Shown here: positions 26,331-34,209 of the stretch, in pieces
Layout: each line of letters begins with the position of its first letter
Numbering within the stretch: the first letter of the stretch is position 1
Made by a program: the position numbers and the translations under genes
Source: Desulfurellaceae bacterium bin18
GTDB taxonomy: Bacteria > Desulfobacterota > Binatia > Bin18
DNA length: 64,000 nucleotides
Assembly (NCBI GenBank): GCA_002238415.1
Contig: MPMI01000013.1
Location: 1-64,000 of the forward strand
Reading direction: 5' to 3'
Notes under the pieces: generated by a model
The model's database searches: none
What the model was told of the DNA's origin: nothing
The model's input: the letters and a program-made list of their open reading frames with translations, nothing else

Positions 26331-27612
26331 GTGGTGCTGACCGAAGCCGACACCTGCCGCACCTTCGTAGTGCCCAAACTCCAGGCCGCCGGCTGGGACA
26401 CTCCCCCGCACGCCATTAACGAGCAGCGTACTTTTACCGACGGACGCATCTACTTCGCCGGACGCACGGCCCGCCGCGGACGACAGAAACGCGCCGACTA
26501 TCTGTTGCGTTACCGGCCTGACTTTCCGATTGCGGTGGTCGAAGCCAAGGCGCGCTACAAACACGCCGCTGAGGGTTTGCAACAGGCCAAGGATTACGCC
26601 GAGATTCTGGGCCTCAAGTTCGCCTACGCTACCAACGGCGCCGAGATCATCGAGTTCGACTACACCACTGGCGTGGAATGCCGGCGCTCCACCTTCCCCG
26701 AACCGGACGAACTCTGGCAACGCCTGAGTGATGCCGAGAATATCGATGGCGCCACTATCACACCCGGCAATTGCTCCAACCCTGCCACCCCGACCGGACC
26801 AAGCCACTACGCTACTATCAGGAAATCGCGCTGAACCGGGCCGTGCAGGCCATCTTGCAGGGCCGACAACGCAGCCTGCTGACACTCTGTACCGGAGCCG
26901 GCAAGACGGCGATTGCCTTTCAGGTCTGCTGGAAGCTGTGGTCCGCAGGCTGGAACACCAAGCAGACCGCCCGCAAGCCGAAAATCCTGTTTCTGGCCGA
27001 CCGCAACGTTCTGGTGGACGATCCCATGGCAAAGGACTTCAGGCCGTTCGGCGACGCACGGCATAAAATCGCCGAGGGCCAAGCCGTCAAGAGCCGCGAC
27101 ATCTACTTCGCCCTCTACCAGACCATGGCCGGTGACGAGAACCGGCCCGGCCTGTACCGTGAGTATCCGCACGACTTCTTCGACTTGGTGATTGTGGACG
27201 AATGTCATCGGGGCAGCGCGCGCGACGGCAGCAACTGGCGCAACATTCTGGAATGGTTCGCACCAGCCATCCAGCTCGGCATGACCGCGACCCCACTGCG
27301 TGAGGACAACCGCGACACCTATGAGTATTTCGGGGCTCCAATCTATGGATACAGCCTGGCCCAGGGCATTGCCGACGGCTTTCTCGCGCCCTACCGGGTG
27401 CACCGGGTCATTACCGACTACGACGCGGTCGGCTGGCGACCGCGGGCGGGCGAGTTGGACCGTTATGGCCGGACGATTCCCGACCGGGAATATACGACAC
27501 AGGACTTTGAGCGCGTCGTTACCCTGCGCCAGCGTACCCAGGCCATAGCCCGTCATCTGACCGATTTTCTCAAACACACCGACCGCTTCGCCAAGACCAT
27601 TGTTTTTTGTGT
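26331..27612 (+). pseudogene. hsdR: Broken type I restriction endonuclease subunit R (HsdR)
   Basis: Frame one (26331-about 26755) encodes the HSDR_N nuclease domain, including an IAVVEAKARYK nuclease-like motif and YATNGAEIIEFDY. Reading then moves to another frame near 26751-26757 (one base lost or two gained). There it continues as QLLQPCHPDRTKPLRYYQEIALNRAV and the helicase core TLCTGAGKTAIAFQ (Walker A), VDECHRGSARD (DEAH-like box) and GMTATPLREDN. The second frame stops at 27623-27625, just after FAKTIVFCVDPH, so the second helicase lobe and the C-terminal domain are missing. No hsdM or hsdS is nearby. The gene is therefore dead twice over. Confidence 0.85.
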
Positions 27613-27701
27613 CGATCCGCATTGACAGGCAATGGCGGCTGGTCTTTCAATGGCGTGCGGGGAGTGCGTTCAATGTTCAAGTCGTTGATTACCATTCATA
27701 A
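27612..27701 (+). pseudogene. higB: HigB toxin, C-terminal remnant
   Basis: In the frame ending TAA 27699-27701 the sequence reads SIRIDRQWRLVFQW, then RAGSAFNVQVVDYHS, the end of a HigB/RelE-type mRNA-cleaving toxin. The first two-thirds are absent: upstream of about 27611 the DNA belongs to the helicase remnant. The higA antitoxin starts 13 bp downstream as in intact higBA loci. The remnant is too short to be toxic. Confidence 0.82.
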
Positions 27702-27713
27702 GGAGCAGGCGTA

Positions 27714-27983
27714 ATGGCGGGACAACCGAAGAATCCGTTTCACCCAGGCGAAATCCTCTTGGAGGAATTTCTCGCGCCTCAAGGAATAAGCCAAGCGGCA
27801 TTCGCCGCGAAGATCGGTTGGACGAGGACCCGACTGAACGAACTCATTCGCGGAAAGCGTGGTGTTACTGCCGCCGCGGCGCTGGACCTCGCCGCCGTTC
27901 TCGGCACGACGCCGAAGGTGTGGCTGAATCTCCAGGCAACCTACGATCTCGATAAAGCTGCGCGGGCAAGGAAAGCGGCATAG
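27714..27983 (+). CDS. higA: HigA-type antitoxin (HTH, XRE family)
   Basis: The 89-aa protein matches HigA addiction-module antitoxins: an N-terminal NPFHPGEILLEEFLAPQGIS, a helix-turn-helix (QAAFAAKIGWTRTRLNELIRG split over two helices) and AALDLAAVLGTTPKVWLNLQ. It normally binds both HigB and the promoter. The partner toxin directly upstream is only a remnant, so this is an orphan that may persist as a regulator. A strong AAGGAG precedes the ATG. Confidence 0.9.
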   Translation: MAGQPKNPFHPGEILLEEFLAPQGISQAAFAAKIGWTRTRLNELIRGKRGVTAAAALDLAAVLGTTPKVWLNLQATYDLDKAARARKAA

Positions 27984-28086
27984 TCACTCTTCCAACTCGC
28001 GCCTGCTGAGACTTCTGTAATTGCGAGCGAATCGCCCTGGCCTGCTTGACGCTTTTTACCAGGCGCTTAAAGTCCTTTTGCTTCAT
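27984..28086 (-). pseudogene. Possible 5' scrap of an HTH antitoxin
   Basis: From ATG 28086 the minus strand reads MKQKDFKRLVKSVKQARAIR, similar to the N-terminus of NadS-like HTH antitoxins. It then runs into sequence antisense to higA without any HTH. It may be a truncated antitoxin or a short unrelated peptide translated after hicA. Confidence 0.3.
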
Positions 28087-28093
28087 AGCTCTT

Positions 28094-28318
28094 CTAAAGA
28101 AAGCGCCTGAAGTCGTCTGGGGAAATACCGGCATCTTCTAATATGCCCTTGAGCGTCCCTATCTTGACGGTCCGGCCAGCATGAACCGGGACGGAAACCC
28201 GTAGGCGCGTTCGCGGGTGAATGAGAATGACATGACTGCCCCGTTGACGATCAAAGAGGAAGCCGGCTCGCTCAAGAGCCCGCACAACTTCGCGGCCCGT
28301 GACCCGAGGCAGCTTCAT
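28094..28318 (-). CDS. hicA: HicA-family mRNA interferase toxin
   Basis: The 74-aa protein has the HicA double-stranded RNA-binding-like fold signature: LPRVTGREVVRALERAGF, then QRGSHVILIHP with the catalytic histidine, and VPVHAGRTVKIGTLKGIL. It cleaves mRNA when free. Its ATG overlaps the hicB stop by four bases, so it is translated after its antitoxin, the reverse of the usual hicA-hicB order. The pair looks intact. Confidence 0.92.
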   Translation of the reverse strand: MKLPRVTGREVVRALERAGFLFDRQRGSHVILIHPRTRLRVSVPVHAGRTVKIGTLKGILEDAGISPDDFRRFL

Positions 28319-28530
28319 GAAGCCGCGGCTTCAACGTGGTGGATCGTCACATCTGCCGGGAGGGGTAAACCATCAGCCTGTACGCTTTCCAGATAGACGG
28401 CTATGGCCTCCTGGATGTGTTCTAAGGCTTCCTCCTGGGTTTCTCCCTGCGAGTGACACCCCTTGAGGGCTGGGCACCAGACGTGGAAACCGCCATCTTC
28501 TTCTGCTTCTATAATAACGGTGTAACGCAT
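28315..28530 (-). CDS. hicB: HicB-family antitoxin
   Basis: The 71-aa product from ATG 28530 (GGGAGG before it) shows the partial RNase H-like HicB fold: YTVIIEAEEDGGFHVWCPALKGCHSQGETQEEALEHIQEAI, given here as one continuous block split at SQ. It has no C-terminal DNA-binding domain, as in short HicBs, so autoregulation would need another protein. An earlier start at 28617 is rejected for lack of homology. Confidence 0.92.
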   Translation of the reverse strand: MRYTVIIEAEEDGGFHVWCPALKGCHSQGETQEEALEHIQEAIAVYLESVQADGLPLPADVTIHHVEAAAS

Positions 28531-28705
28531 ACTGCCTCCCTCTGAGACGTGAGGGTAGCCTTTGATTGCCTTGGAATCAAGAAAATTCCTTGTTCGAGAG
28601 GAAACCCACCCCGCCACTGACGCGGCACCCCTCCCAAGAGGGGACTGTTTGCGGGCTGAACGCCAGCACTCCGGAGCGTCACTTTGACCTGCTCTGGATC
28701 AGCCT

Positions 28706-29341
28706 CTACTTTTTCAACTTATAGCTCACGTTGGTTTTATTACTGCTGACAATAACGACGCCGCGCTTGACCAGTTCGGCTACGAGAGCGTCGAGTTCGT
28801 TCTCTGATAGGCTTTTTGAAAATAATGCATTGATCGAATTGGAAAGGGTTTTCAATTTTCTTGGTTTTGCATTCCCTCGGGCAATCAGAAACTCAACGAT
28901 TTTCTGAACGCGCTCTTTTGTTATGGATGGACTCACGGGTTTTGAAACGTGAGCAGGCTCTTTTTTTGCCTTTGCTGGTTTTGGCAGTGGTATCCCACTG
29001 ATGTCCTTATGCCGGTGTACCGGAATTTTTTTCGATTCAAGATGCTTAATCAGCGGGTCGAAGCCTTTATCTTTTGAAATGATGTAGAAATGGGAATCGC
29101 TGTTTTCTACGGAAAACTGGCCGATGTAAAATGCGATATGGAAATCAAGGGCGTTTGGTCCGTTGCCTTGAATTTTGATGTACTCGGCGTTTTTCCCTAA
29201 ATGCTGAACGGCGGATACGAGATCAAATGATAGCTTTGACTGGTTCTGACCCACGAAGACAAGAACCTTGAAGTTCTGCCCGGCTAAAACACTCAGGTGC
29301 TCCGGCTGTATATTTTCCAGGTCAATCAAGACGTAATTCAT
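28706..29341 (-). CDS. PIN/NYN-like ribonuclease-domain protein
   Basis: The 211-aa protein from ATG 29341 (GGGAGAAGG upstream) begins MNYVLIDLENIQPEHL. It carries the Asp-rich PIN/NYN pattern: D8 in LIDLEN, a mid-domain ALDFHIAFYIGQ and a SKDKGFDPLIKHL acidic cluster. A Lys/Pro linker (about 133-150) leads to a helical C-terminal domain (about 155-211) that may bind RNA or DNA. Such stand-alone proteins occur in accessory regions. Codon use is more AT-rich than in its neighbours, and with hicBA and hsdR on one side this suggests horizontal acquisition. Confidence 0.75.
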   Translation of the reverse strand: MNYVLIDLENIQPEHLSVLAGQNFKVLVFVGQNQSKLSFDLVSAVQHLGKNAEYIKIQGNGPNALDFHIAFYIGQFSVENSDSHFYIISKDKGFDPLIKHLESKKIPVHRHKDISGIPLPKPAKAKKEPAHVSKPVSPSITKERVQKIVEFLIARGNAKPRKLKTLSNSINALFSKSLSENELDALVAELVKRGVVIVSSNKTNVSYKLKK

Positions 29342-29530
29342 TCTCACACCTTCTCCCTTGTGGTCCCTGTCTACCACTCATCAACTCGTCGTCCGTCCAC
29401 GGAACATTATAGCAGGCCCCTCGGCTTGTAGCCCCGCCCCTTCCCCCCGCTCCGCCGGGCTGCGGGTATAGTAAAGGCGGGCGGGTTGCTCTATGATCCC
29501 GGCATTCCGTGACCGTGCTTCCAGACTGAC

Positions 29531-31123
29531 ATGATCACCATTCGCTATACCGACTGGGATGGCAGCCAGCGTGTTCGGCTGTCTGCCGACAAAATCTTCG
29601 AAGAGTTGGCCGAACATCTGTCCTCGACGGATGATATGCAAAAGGCGCTGGAGCAGCTCATGCGCCAGGGTCTCGGGGAGGAGGACAATAAGCTCAAGGG
29701 CCTGGACGACCTCGTGCGTGACCTGCGCGAGGAGATGCGCAAACGCTACCGTGAGTCCAATATGCGCTCCTCGCTCGATGAGATGCAGGACCGGCTGGAC
29801 TCCATTTTGAATCAAGAGCAGCGCACGCTGGAGCAGAAGCGGCCTCAGCAGCCCGAACTCGAAGAGAAGGAGCAGTTTCTCCAGCAGTTGCCGCAGCGCC
29901 TGAGCGAGAAAATGGAGAAGCTGTCGAACTATGAGTTCGAGGACGAGGCCGCCCAAGCCGCGTTTGACGAACTCATGCAGGAGTTTGACAATATTAGCTC
30001 GCTGGAGAACTTCCAGCGCCGTTTCAACGATCTGTTCAACGGACCGCGCCCACTGAGCTATCAAGAGGCGCTGGAACTGATGGAGGAGATGGAACAGTTG
30101 CAGGAGATGGAGCAAAACCTGCTGTCCGGCCAGCCGGAGAAGATCGACCCGGAACAGCTCCAGGAATTGATTGGCCAGGCCGCCAGCCAGGACTTCCAGA
30201 ACCTCCAGCAGATGCAGTCCTTATTGGAAGAAGCCGGGTTTTTGATCTCCCGCGAGGGCCGGGTGCAGTTGTCGCCCAAGGGCGTACGGCGGATTGGCCA
30301 GCTCGCCCTGCAAGACATCTATACCAATCTGCTGCGCGACCGGAACGGCTCACACGCGACAGACCATCGTGGCGTAGCCGAGATCAAAATGGACGAAACC
30401 CGGCCCTACCAGTACGGTGACCCAATGCATCTCGACCTGGTCGGGACGCTCAAGAAGTCCATACAGCGCAACACGGGCGTTCCCATATCTATCCAACCGG
30501 GGGATTTCACGATCTTCGATACCGACCACACGACCACCACATCGACCGTCCTCCTGCTCGATATGAGCTGGTCCATGAGTTGGGAGGGGCGTTTCGGAGC
30601 GGCGAAAAAGGTCGCGCTGGCCCTGGAGAGCTTGATCCGCACCCGCTATCCACGTGATTATTTCTCGATTGTCGGTTTTTTCACTCGGGCCGTGGAACTC
30701 AAGGTCAAAGACCTGCCTGAGGCGAGCTGGAATATGGGCGACCCGTTCACCAACCTCCAGGACGGCCTGCGTCTTGCCGGCGACCTGCTGCGTCGCCACC
30801 CCGGTCATAATCAACACATCATCGTGGTGACGGATGGCCAGCCCACCGCCTATTTCTCTCGGGGCCGGCTGTACTGCGAATGGCCGCTGTCTTTTGGGGG
30901 AATCAGTATGCGGGCGGCGCAGGAAACCCTGCGAGAAGTAGAGAAAGTCACCAAGCGGGGGGTTACGATCAATACCTTCATGCTCGACGACAGCCCGAGC
31001 CTGCGCACCTTTGTGGACAAAATGACCAAGATGAACCGTGGTCGCGCCTTTTACACCCGCCCGGACAATCTGGGGGAATATCTCCTGGTCGACTACGTGG
31101 CAAACCAGAAAAAGAAGATTTGA
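29531..31123 (+). CDS. VWA-domain protein, MoxR-ATPase partner
   Basis: The 530-aa protein has a long Glu/Gln/Leu-rich, probably coiled N-terminal part (about 1-250) and a von Willebrand A domain (about 335-520). The metal-ion-dependent adhesion site is DMSWSMS (344-350), with DPFTNLQDG and VVTDGQPTA also present. VWA proteins of this type bind the hexameric MoxR ATPase and its substrate through a divalent ion. It faces the same way as the MoxR gene at 24864 and is separated from it by mobile or defence-type genes. Confidence 0.88.
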   Translation: MITIRYTDWDGSQRVRLSADKIFEELAEHLSSTDDMQKALEQLMRQGLGEEDNKLKGLDDLVRDLREEMRKRYRESNMRSSLDEMQDRLDSILNQEQRTLEQKRPQQPELEEKEQFLQQLPQRLSEKMEKLSNYEFEDEAAQAAFDELMQEFDNISSLENFQRRFNDLFNGPRPLSYQEALELMEEMEQLQEMEQNLLSGQPEKIDPEQLQELIGQAASQDFQNLQQMQSLLEEAGFLISREGRVQLSPKGVRRIGQLALQDIYTNLLRDRNGSHATDHRGVAEIKMDETRPYQYGDPMHLDLVGTLKKSIQRNTGVPISIQPGDFTIFDTDHTTTTSTVLLLDMSWSMSWEGRFGAAKKVALALESLIRTRYPRDYFSIVGFFTRAVELKVKDLPEASWNMGDPFTNLQDGLRLAGDLLRRHPGHNQHIIVVTDGQPTAYFSRGRLYCEWPLSFGGISMRAAQETLREVEKVTKRGVTINTFMLDDSPSLRTFVDKMTKMNRGRAFYTRPDNLGEYLLVDYVANQKKKI

Positions 31124-31138
31124 GCGGATCGCGCAGCC

Positions 31139-31702
31139 TCAGACGGTTTCGTCCGGCCCAACCTGGGCGAGGGCACGCTGTTCCTCTTGTTGCATGTCGG
31201 CAAAAACAGCCGCCTCGATCTCCCGATAGCGCTGGAGGGCAGCGCCCACCTTTTCCTTGCCCTCTTTGGCTTCAAGTTCGGCGATCTTTTCCATAATCCA
31301 GGTCAGGTGGGCTTTCTCATCCGCCTGCATCTCGTGCAGAACCTTGAGCGTCTCCGGAGCGACATCGGACCGGGCGGCATGTTCCGCATAGCGGTTGTGT
31401 GCGCGCTCGGCCACCACGCAGGTGAGCGCCAGCAGGTCAAGAAAATTCGCCGGCAGGCCGGCCTTGCGCCGGAGTTGACGGTGGTAGCCATTATCAATCC
31501 GTATAGGCTCGCCGCCAAGCGCCAGAATACGCTCGGTCCAGAGCCAGGCGTGATTGGTCGCATCAGCGAGGTGACGGGCCAGCTTTTCTTGAATGTTCTG
31601 GTTCTCCGCAAGGTTGATGAGACGCAGGATCAAGTCTGCCCCGCGTAATTCGGCATCCCGATAATAATTGAACAACAGGGTTTTGTAGGCGTTTTTTTCC
31701 AT
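31139..31702 (-). CDS. Ferritin-like domain protein
   Basis: The product of about 187 aa from ATG 31702 is almost entirely alpha-helical. It has possible carboxylate/histidine metal-ligand clusters in DAELRGADLI, ATNHAWLWTERI, AERAHNRYAEHA and LHEMQADEKAHLTWI, spaced as in ferritin-like four-helix bundles. An iron-binding or oxidase role is likely but the exact ligands are unproven. It is convergent with the VWA gene (15 bp gap). The C-terminal about 40 residues are charged and coil-like. Confidence 0.75.
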   Translation of the reverse strand: MEKNAYKTLLFNYYRDAELRGADLILRLINLAENQNIQEKLARHLADATNHAWLWTERILALGGEPIRIDNGYHRQLRRKAGLPANFLDLLALTCVVAERAHNRYAEHAARSDVAPETLKVLHEMQADEKAHLTWIMEKIAELEAKEGKEKVGAALQRYREIEAAVFADMQQEEQRALAQVGPDETV

Positions 31703-31794
31703 GCCGGTCTCTTCTGGCTCGCAGTGCATCAGCTATCAGTGGGCAGCAGTTCGGGCAAGGGTAAAGGAGCAGAAGAGAACAATCCAGAGAGTCC

Positions 31795-32553
31795 CTAGAG
31801 TTGGTCGAGGCAGGCTGGCAGGGCCGAGAGCTGGGTAATCTCAAAATCGGGCTGGGCCAACTGGTCGAGAGTGTCACCCTGGACGCCCTGCGTATACGCT
31901 TGAATCACCTCGTGTCTGGGCTGCCTCTTCCGATTGAGCCAGACGCTGTGCAGACCACTTTTTCGGGCGCCAACAACATCGTGCAACAGAGAGTCGCCGA
32001 TATACACGGCTTCTTCGGGACGGCAGTTGGCAGCGTTGAGAGCGGCAGAGAAGATAAAAGGGGCGGGTTTGCCCTGGTCAAATTCACCACCGACAAAGAT
32101 ATCGCGGAAATACGCCTGGAGACCGGAGGCGTGTACTTTTGCCCGCTGCATGCTGGGTGCGCCGTTGGTGAGTAGACTCACATGAAAGCGCTGGGTCAGG
32201 TCCGCCAGGAAGGGCAACACATCGGGATACGGTTGACAACGGTGTAAACGCCGCTGCCAATAGGTCGTGGCCGCGGCGTGTGCGACTCCTTCATCGTAGC
32301 GGCCAAACCGTTCAAGTGTCTGCCGCCACAGGGAGGCGAGCATGGCCTCCGCTGACCCTAGGGGGCGCAGGTAGCGATCATAATCTCCCCAGGCGCGGTC
32401 GGAGACTTGGCGGTAGGTTGATTCAAGCGCCGCCGCCCCGAGGGCCGGCCAGCGTTGGCATATCACCCCACACGCCGCCTTGAGGGCCTGATCAATCGTT
32501 ACCCCATCGTCAGCCAGGGTGCCATCAAAATCAAAAAAAACAGCTTTCAGCAT
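31795..32553 (-). CDS. HAD-superfamily hydrolase
   Basis: From ATG 32553 the 252-aa protein begins MLKAVFFDFDGTLAD, giving motif I D8xD10. The cap domain, motif II SLLTNG, a lysine in FDQGKPAPFIF and the acidic motif IV VYIGDSLLHDVVGA follow. It is a phosphatase or dehalogenase of unknown substrate, similar in layout to YjjG/pyrophosphatase-like enzymes. The frame stays open 54 codons further upstream, but that part is unlike HAD sequences, so the internal start is preferred. Confidence 0.88.
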   Translation of the reverse strand: MLKAVFFDFDGTLADDGVTIDQALKAACGVICQRWPALGAAALESTYRQVSDRAWGDYDRYLRPLGSAEAMLASLWRQTLERFGRYDEGVAHAAATTYWQRRLHRCQPYPDVLPFLADLTQRFHVSLLTNGAPSMQRAKVHASGLQAYFRDIFVGGEFDQGKPAPFIFSAALNAANCRPEEAVYIGDSLLHDVVGARKSGLHSVWLNRKRQPRHEVIQAYTQGVQGDTLDQLAQPDFEITQLSALPACLDQL

Positions 32554-32744
32554 GAATAGCAGTACGGCAGCAGGCGCGCGTTCGTGCGCCGCGACAAGTT
32601 CTGCTACATCTTGCGCTTCCTGGGCGAGACGCGCAACGGCACCGCGCCACCGGCGATAGATCCATTTTTCCTCTCTTGACATGCTCCGTAATGCCAGGAC
32701 AATGAGCGCGCGCAATCAACTCGGGCAGTCTCGCATTCGGCACT

Positions 32745-32825
32745 ATTCTGGCATCAGAGCGGGCGAGTTTTATTACGGGCGCAGCCTATGACATCGACGG
32801 CGGGATGGTGAAATACATGGTGTAG
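32745..32825 (+). pseudogene. C-terminal scrap of a short-chain dehydrogenase (SDR)
   Basis: The frame ending TAG 32823-32825 reads ILASERASFITGAAYDIDGG and then MVKYMV, the classic end of FabG-like SDR proteins. Upstream, the frame quickly loses SDR character and the Rossmann and YxxxK parts are absent. It marks a deletion boundary between the HAD gene and the fitAB remnants. Confidence 0.75.
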
Positions 32826-32867
32826 GGGTTGATTGCAGTCTGCTGTCAACGATGGTGTAATGCTGTC

Positions 32868-32957
32868 ATGCCAGTCCAAATTACGATACGAGGCGTCCCC
32901 GAGACCGTGCGCGACATACTCGCGGCGCGTGCCGCACGGCAGCACCAGTCCATGCAG
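32868..32957 (+). pseudogene. fitA: FitA-like antitoxin, 3'-truncated
   Basis: ATG 32868 opens MPVQITIRGVPETVRDILAA and continues to RAARQHQSMQ, the ribbon-helix-helix N-terminus of FitA-like antitoxins. Homology stops at about 32957, where the frame would have continued into the toxin-binding tail. Reading on gives unrelated residues because the DNA is now toxin sequence in another frame. Confidence 0.78.
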
Positions 32958-32959
32958 GG

Positions 32960-33241
32960 GTTGAGGCCGGCAATATTCTGCGCCGCCTGGAACTCGCCGG
33001 CGAAATATCGCGTCTTGAGGCGACAAGCGCACACAGAGACTTGCTGCGGCTTGCCCTTGAGTTATTCCCCTTCGCGCCCTTTGCCGAGCGCGTCTGGGCC
33101 TTACGGGCCAACCTGACCAGCTACGACGCCTGGTATGTGGCCCTGGCCGAGGCGCTCGGCGGTCCGCTGATGACGCTGGACCGCCGGCTCAGCCGTGCCA
33201 GTGGCCCTCGGTGCGACATTATCGTACCGTCCCGCTCGTAA
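32960..33241 (+). pseudogene. FitB/VapC PIN-domain toxin, 5'-truncated
   Basis: The frame from 32960 reads VEAGNILRRLELAGEIS, then LLRLALELFPFAPFAERVWA and LTSYDAWYVALAEALGGPL with TLDRRLSRASGP, the middle and end of a PIN-domain ribonuclease toxin. The first 40 or so residues, with the initial catalytic Asp, are missing. There is no start codon with an RBS. It is fused out of frame to the fitA remnant. Confidence 0.8.
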
Positions 33242-33342
33242 ACGAAGGGTTCGCCTGTGACCCACCATCCGGCAAACACTATGCCGAGGTAAGGGGAAAC
33301 TACCCCGATGAACACTGAAACGACAGGAGTAATATTACATCC

Positions 33343-33822
33343 ATGCGACAAACAACAGGACGCGGTCTTTCGGAGGACGAGGCGTTCGTAGGCTTGGTTG
33401 ACTATGGTCTATTTGGTGAGAAGCTTCCACCCTGCTTTACCTCCGAAGGGCTTTCCAAACTCATACCAAAAAATCTTCTAGCGCTAATCACGGGAAACAA
33501 TGAAAGCAAGTTGAAAAATCTTTTTAAAACGAGCCACGACTTCATTCGCTACGAAGCGTTACGTGAAATCAACATCCCTCGTCAGATGGGGGTTCCCCAT
33601 CCTGAAAGCTATATTGTCCAGTGCTTAGCTCTGAAGCGGCATTGGATGAAAATCAAAAGACACTGTGCAAAACCGAAGACGCCAGTGAGCCGCATTTTTG
33701 TCCGTAAAACTTCAAGTACGCGCATTTTCCATATGAATTATAAAGGAAAGGAACACTCCGAGAACGGGCGGAAAAACTTAAAGGTGGGGAGACTCGAGAA
33801 CAGGACCGCTTTTGGCTTTTGA
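33343..33822 (+). pseudogene. N-terminal fragment of a defence-type reverse transcriptase
   Basis: The 159-codon frame contains LPPCFTSEGLSKLIP, FIRYEALREINIPRQMGVPH, SYIVQCLALKRHW and PVSRIFVRKTSSTRIFHMNY, then KGKEHSEN. I recognise this as the pre-palm region of unclassified RNA-directed DNA polymerases of the kind found as defence-associated RTs. The catalytic palm with YxDD is absent; after about 33765 the sequence no longer fits. It is AT-richer than flanking housekeeping genes. The family call is from memory of the motif order, without a search. Confidence 0.6.
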
Positions 33823-33920
33823 TCTTTCAGGTATGGAGGAAAGAAACGCTCAGAAATGAGGGTCAGCCATTCTTGGCTGATTTGAAGGAGAAGCGCTTCA
33901 GCTTTGTACACTTCCGTTGA
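33759..33920 (+). pseudogene. Unidentified C-terminal scrap, faintly AsnB-like
   Basis: In another frame that overlaps the RT fragment, 53 codons to TGA 33918-33920 read ERAEKLKGGETREQDRFWLL and IFQVWRKETL. The Gly-Arg-Asp-Arg-[L/F]W-LL-x-W pattern weakly resembles the end of glutamine-hydrolysing asparagine synthases. The identity is a guess. Confidence 0.25.
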
Positions 33921-34209
33921 TACGGCCAGAAGAGCAAGACTGTGTGGGACATGGCACCACGGGTGTAGAACTAGTACGGCGCCGGTCACGTTGCGCCGCA
34001 CCGAGCGGCACTGTACGGTCATGGCTGTATGGAACGCAATGGTTAGCATGACTCAGGACGACAGGCTGTGATCCTACTTGACACCCCCGTTCTGGTTTGG
34101 CCATGCCGGCTGAATACAACGAAGCGAGTAATCCGGACCCGCTACGGCTTTTCAGGAGTATGCCTTGAAGTCCGGATTCATAGGGAAAAAGTGAACGTGT
34201 AGGGAGGAT
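33921..34209. other. Non-coding stretch before typA, with a PIN N-terminus scrap
   Basis: No complete gene is visible. At 34068-34100 the plus strand reads VILLDTPVLVW from a GTG, like the first strand of VapC toxins (M-I-L-L-D-T-H-V-L-I-W), then loses similarity. The final 40 bp supply the typA leader with AGGGAGGA. Confidence 0.35.

Noticed and set aside
26807-27622. Minus-strand 271-codon frame
   Set aside because: It is antisense to the helicase part of the hsdR remnant.
29381-30115. Minus-strand 244-codon Leu-rich frame
   Set aside because: It is antisense to the Glu/Gln/Leu-rich coiled part of the VWA gene.
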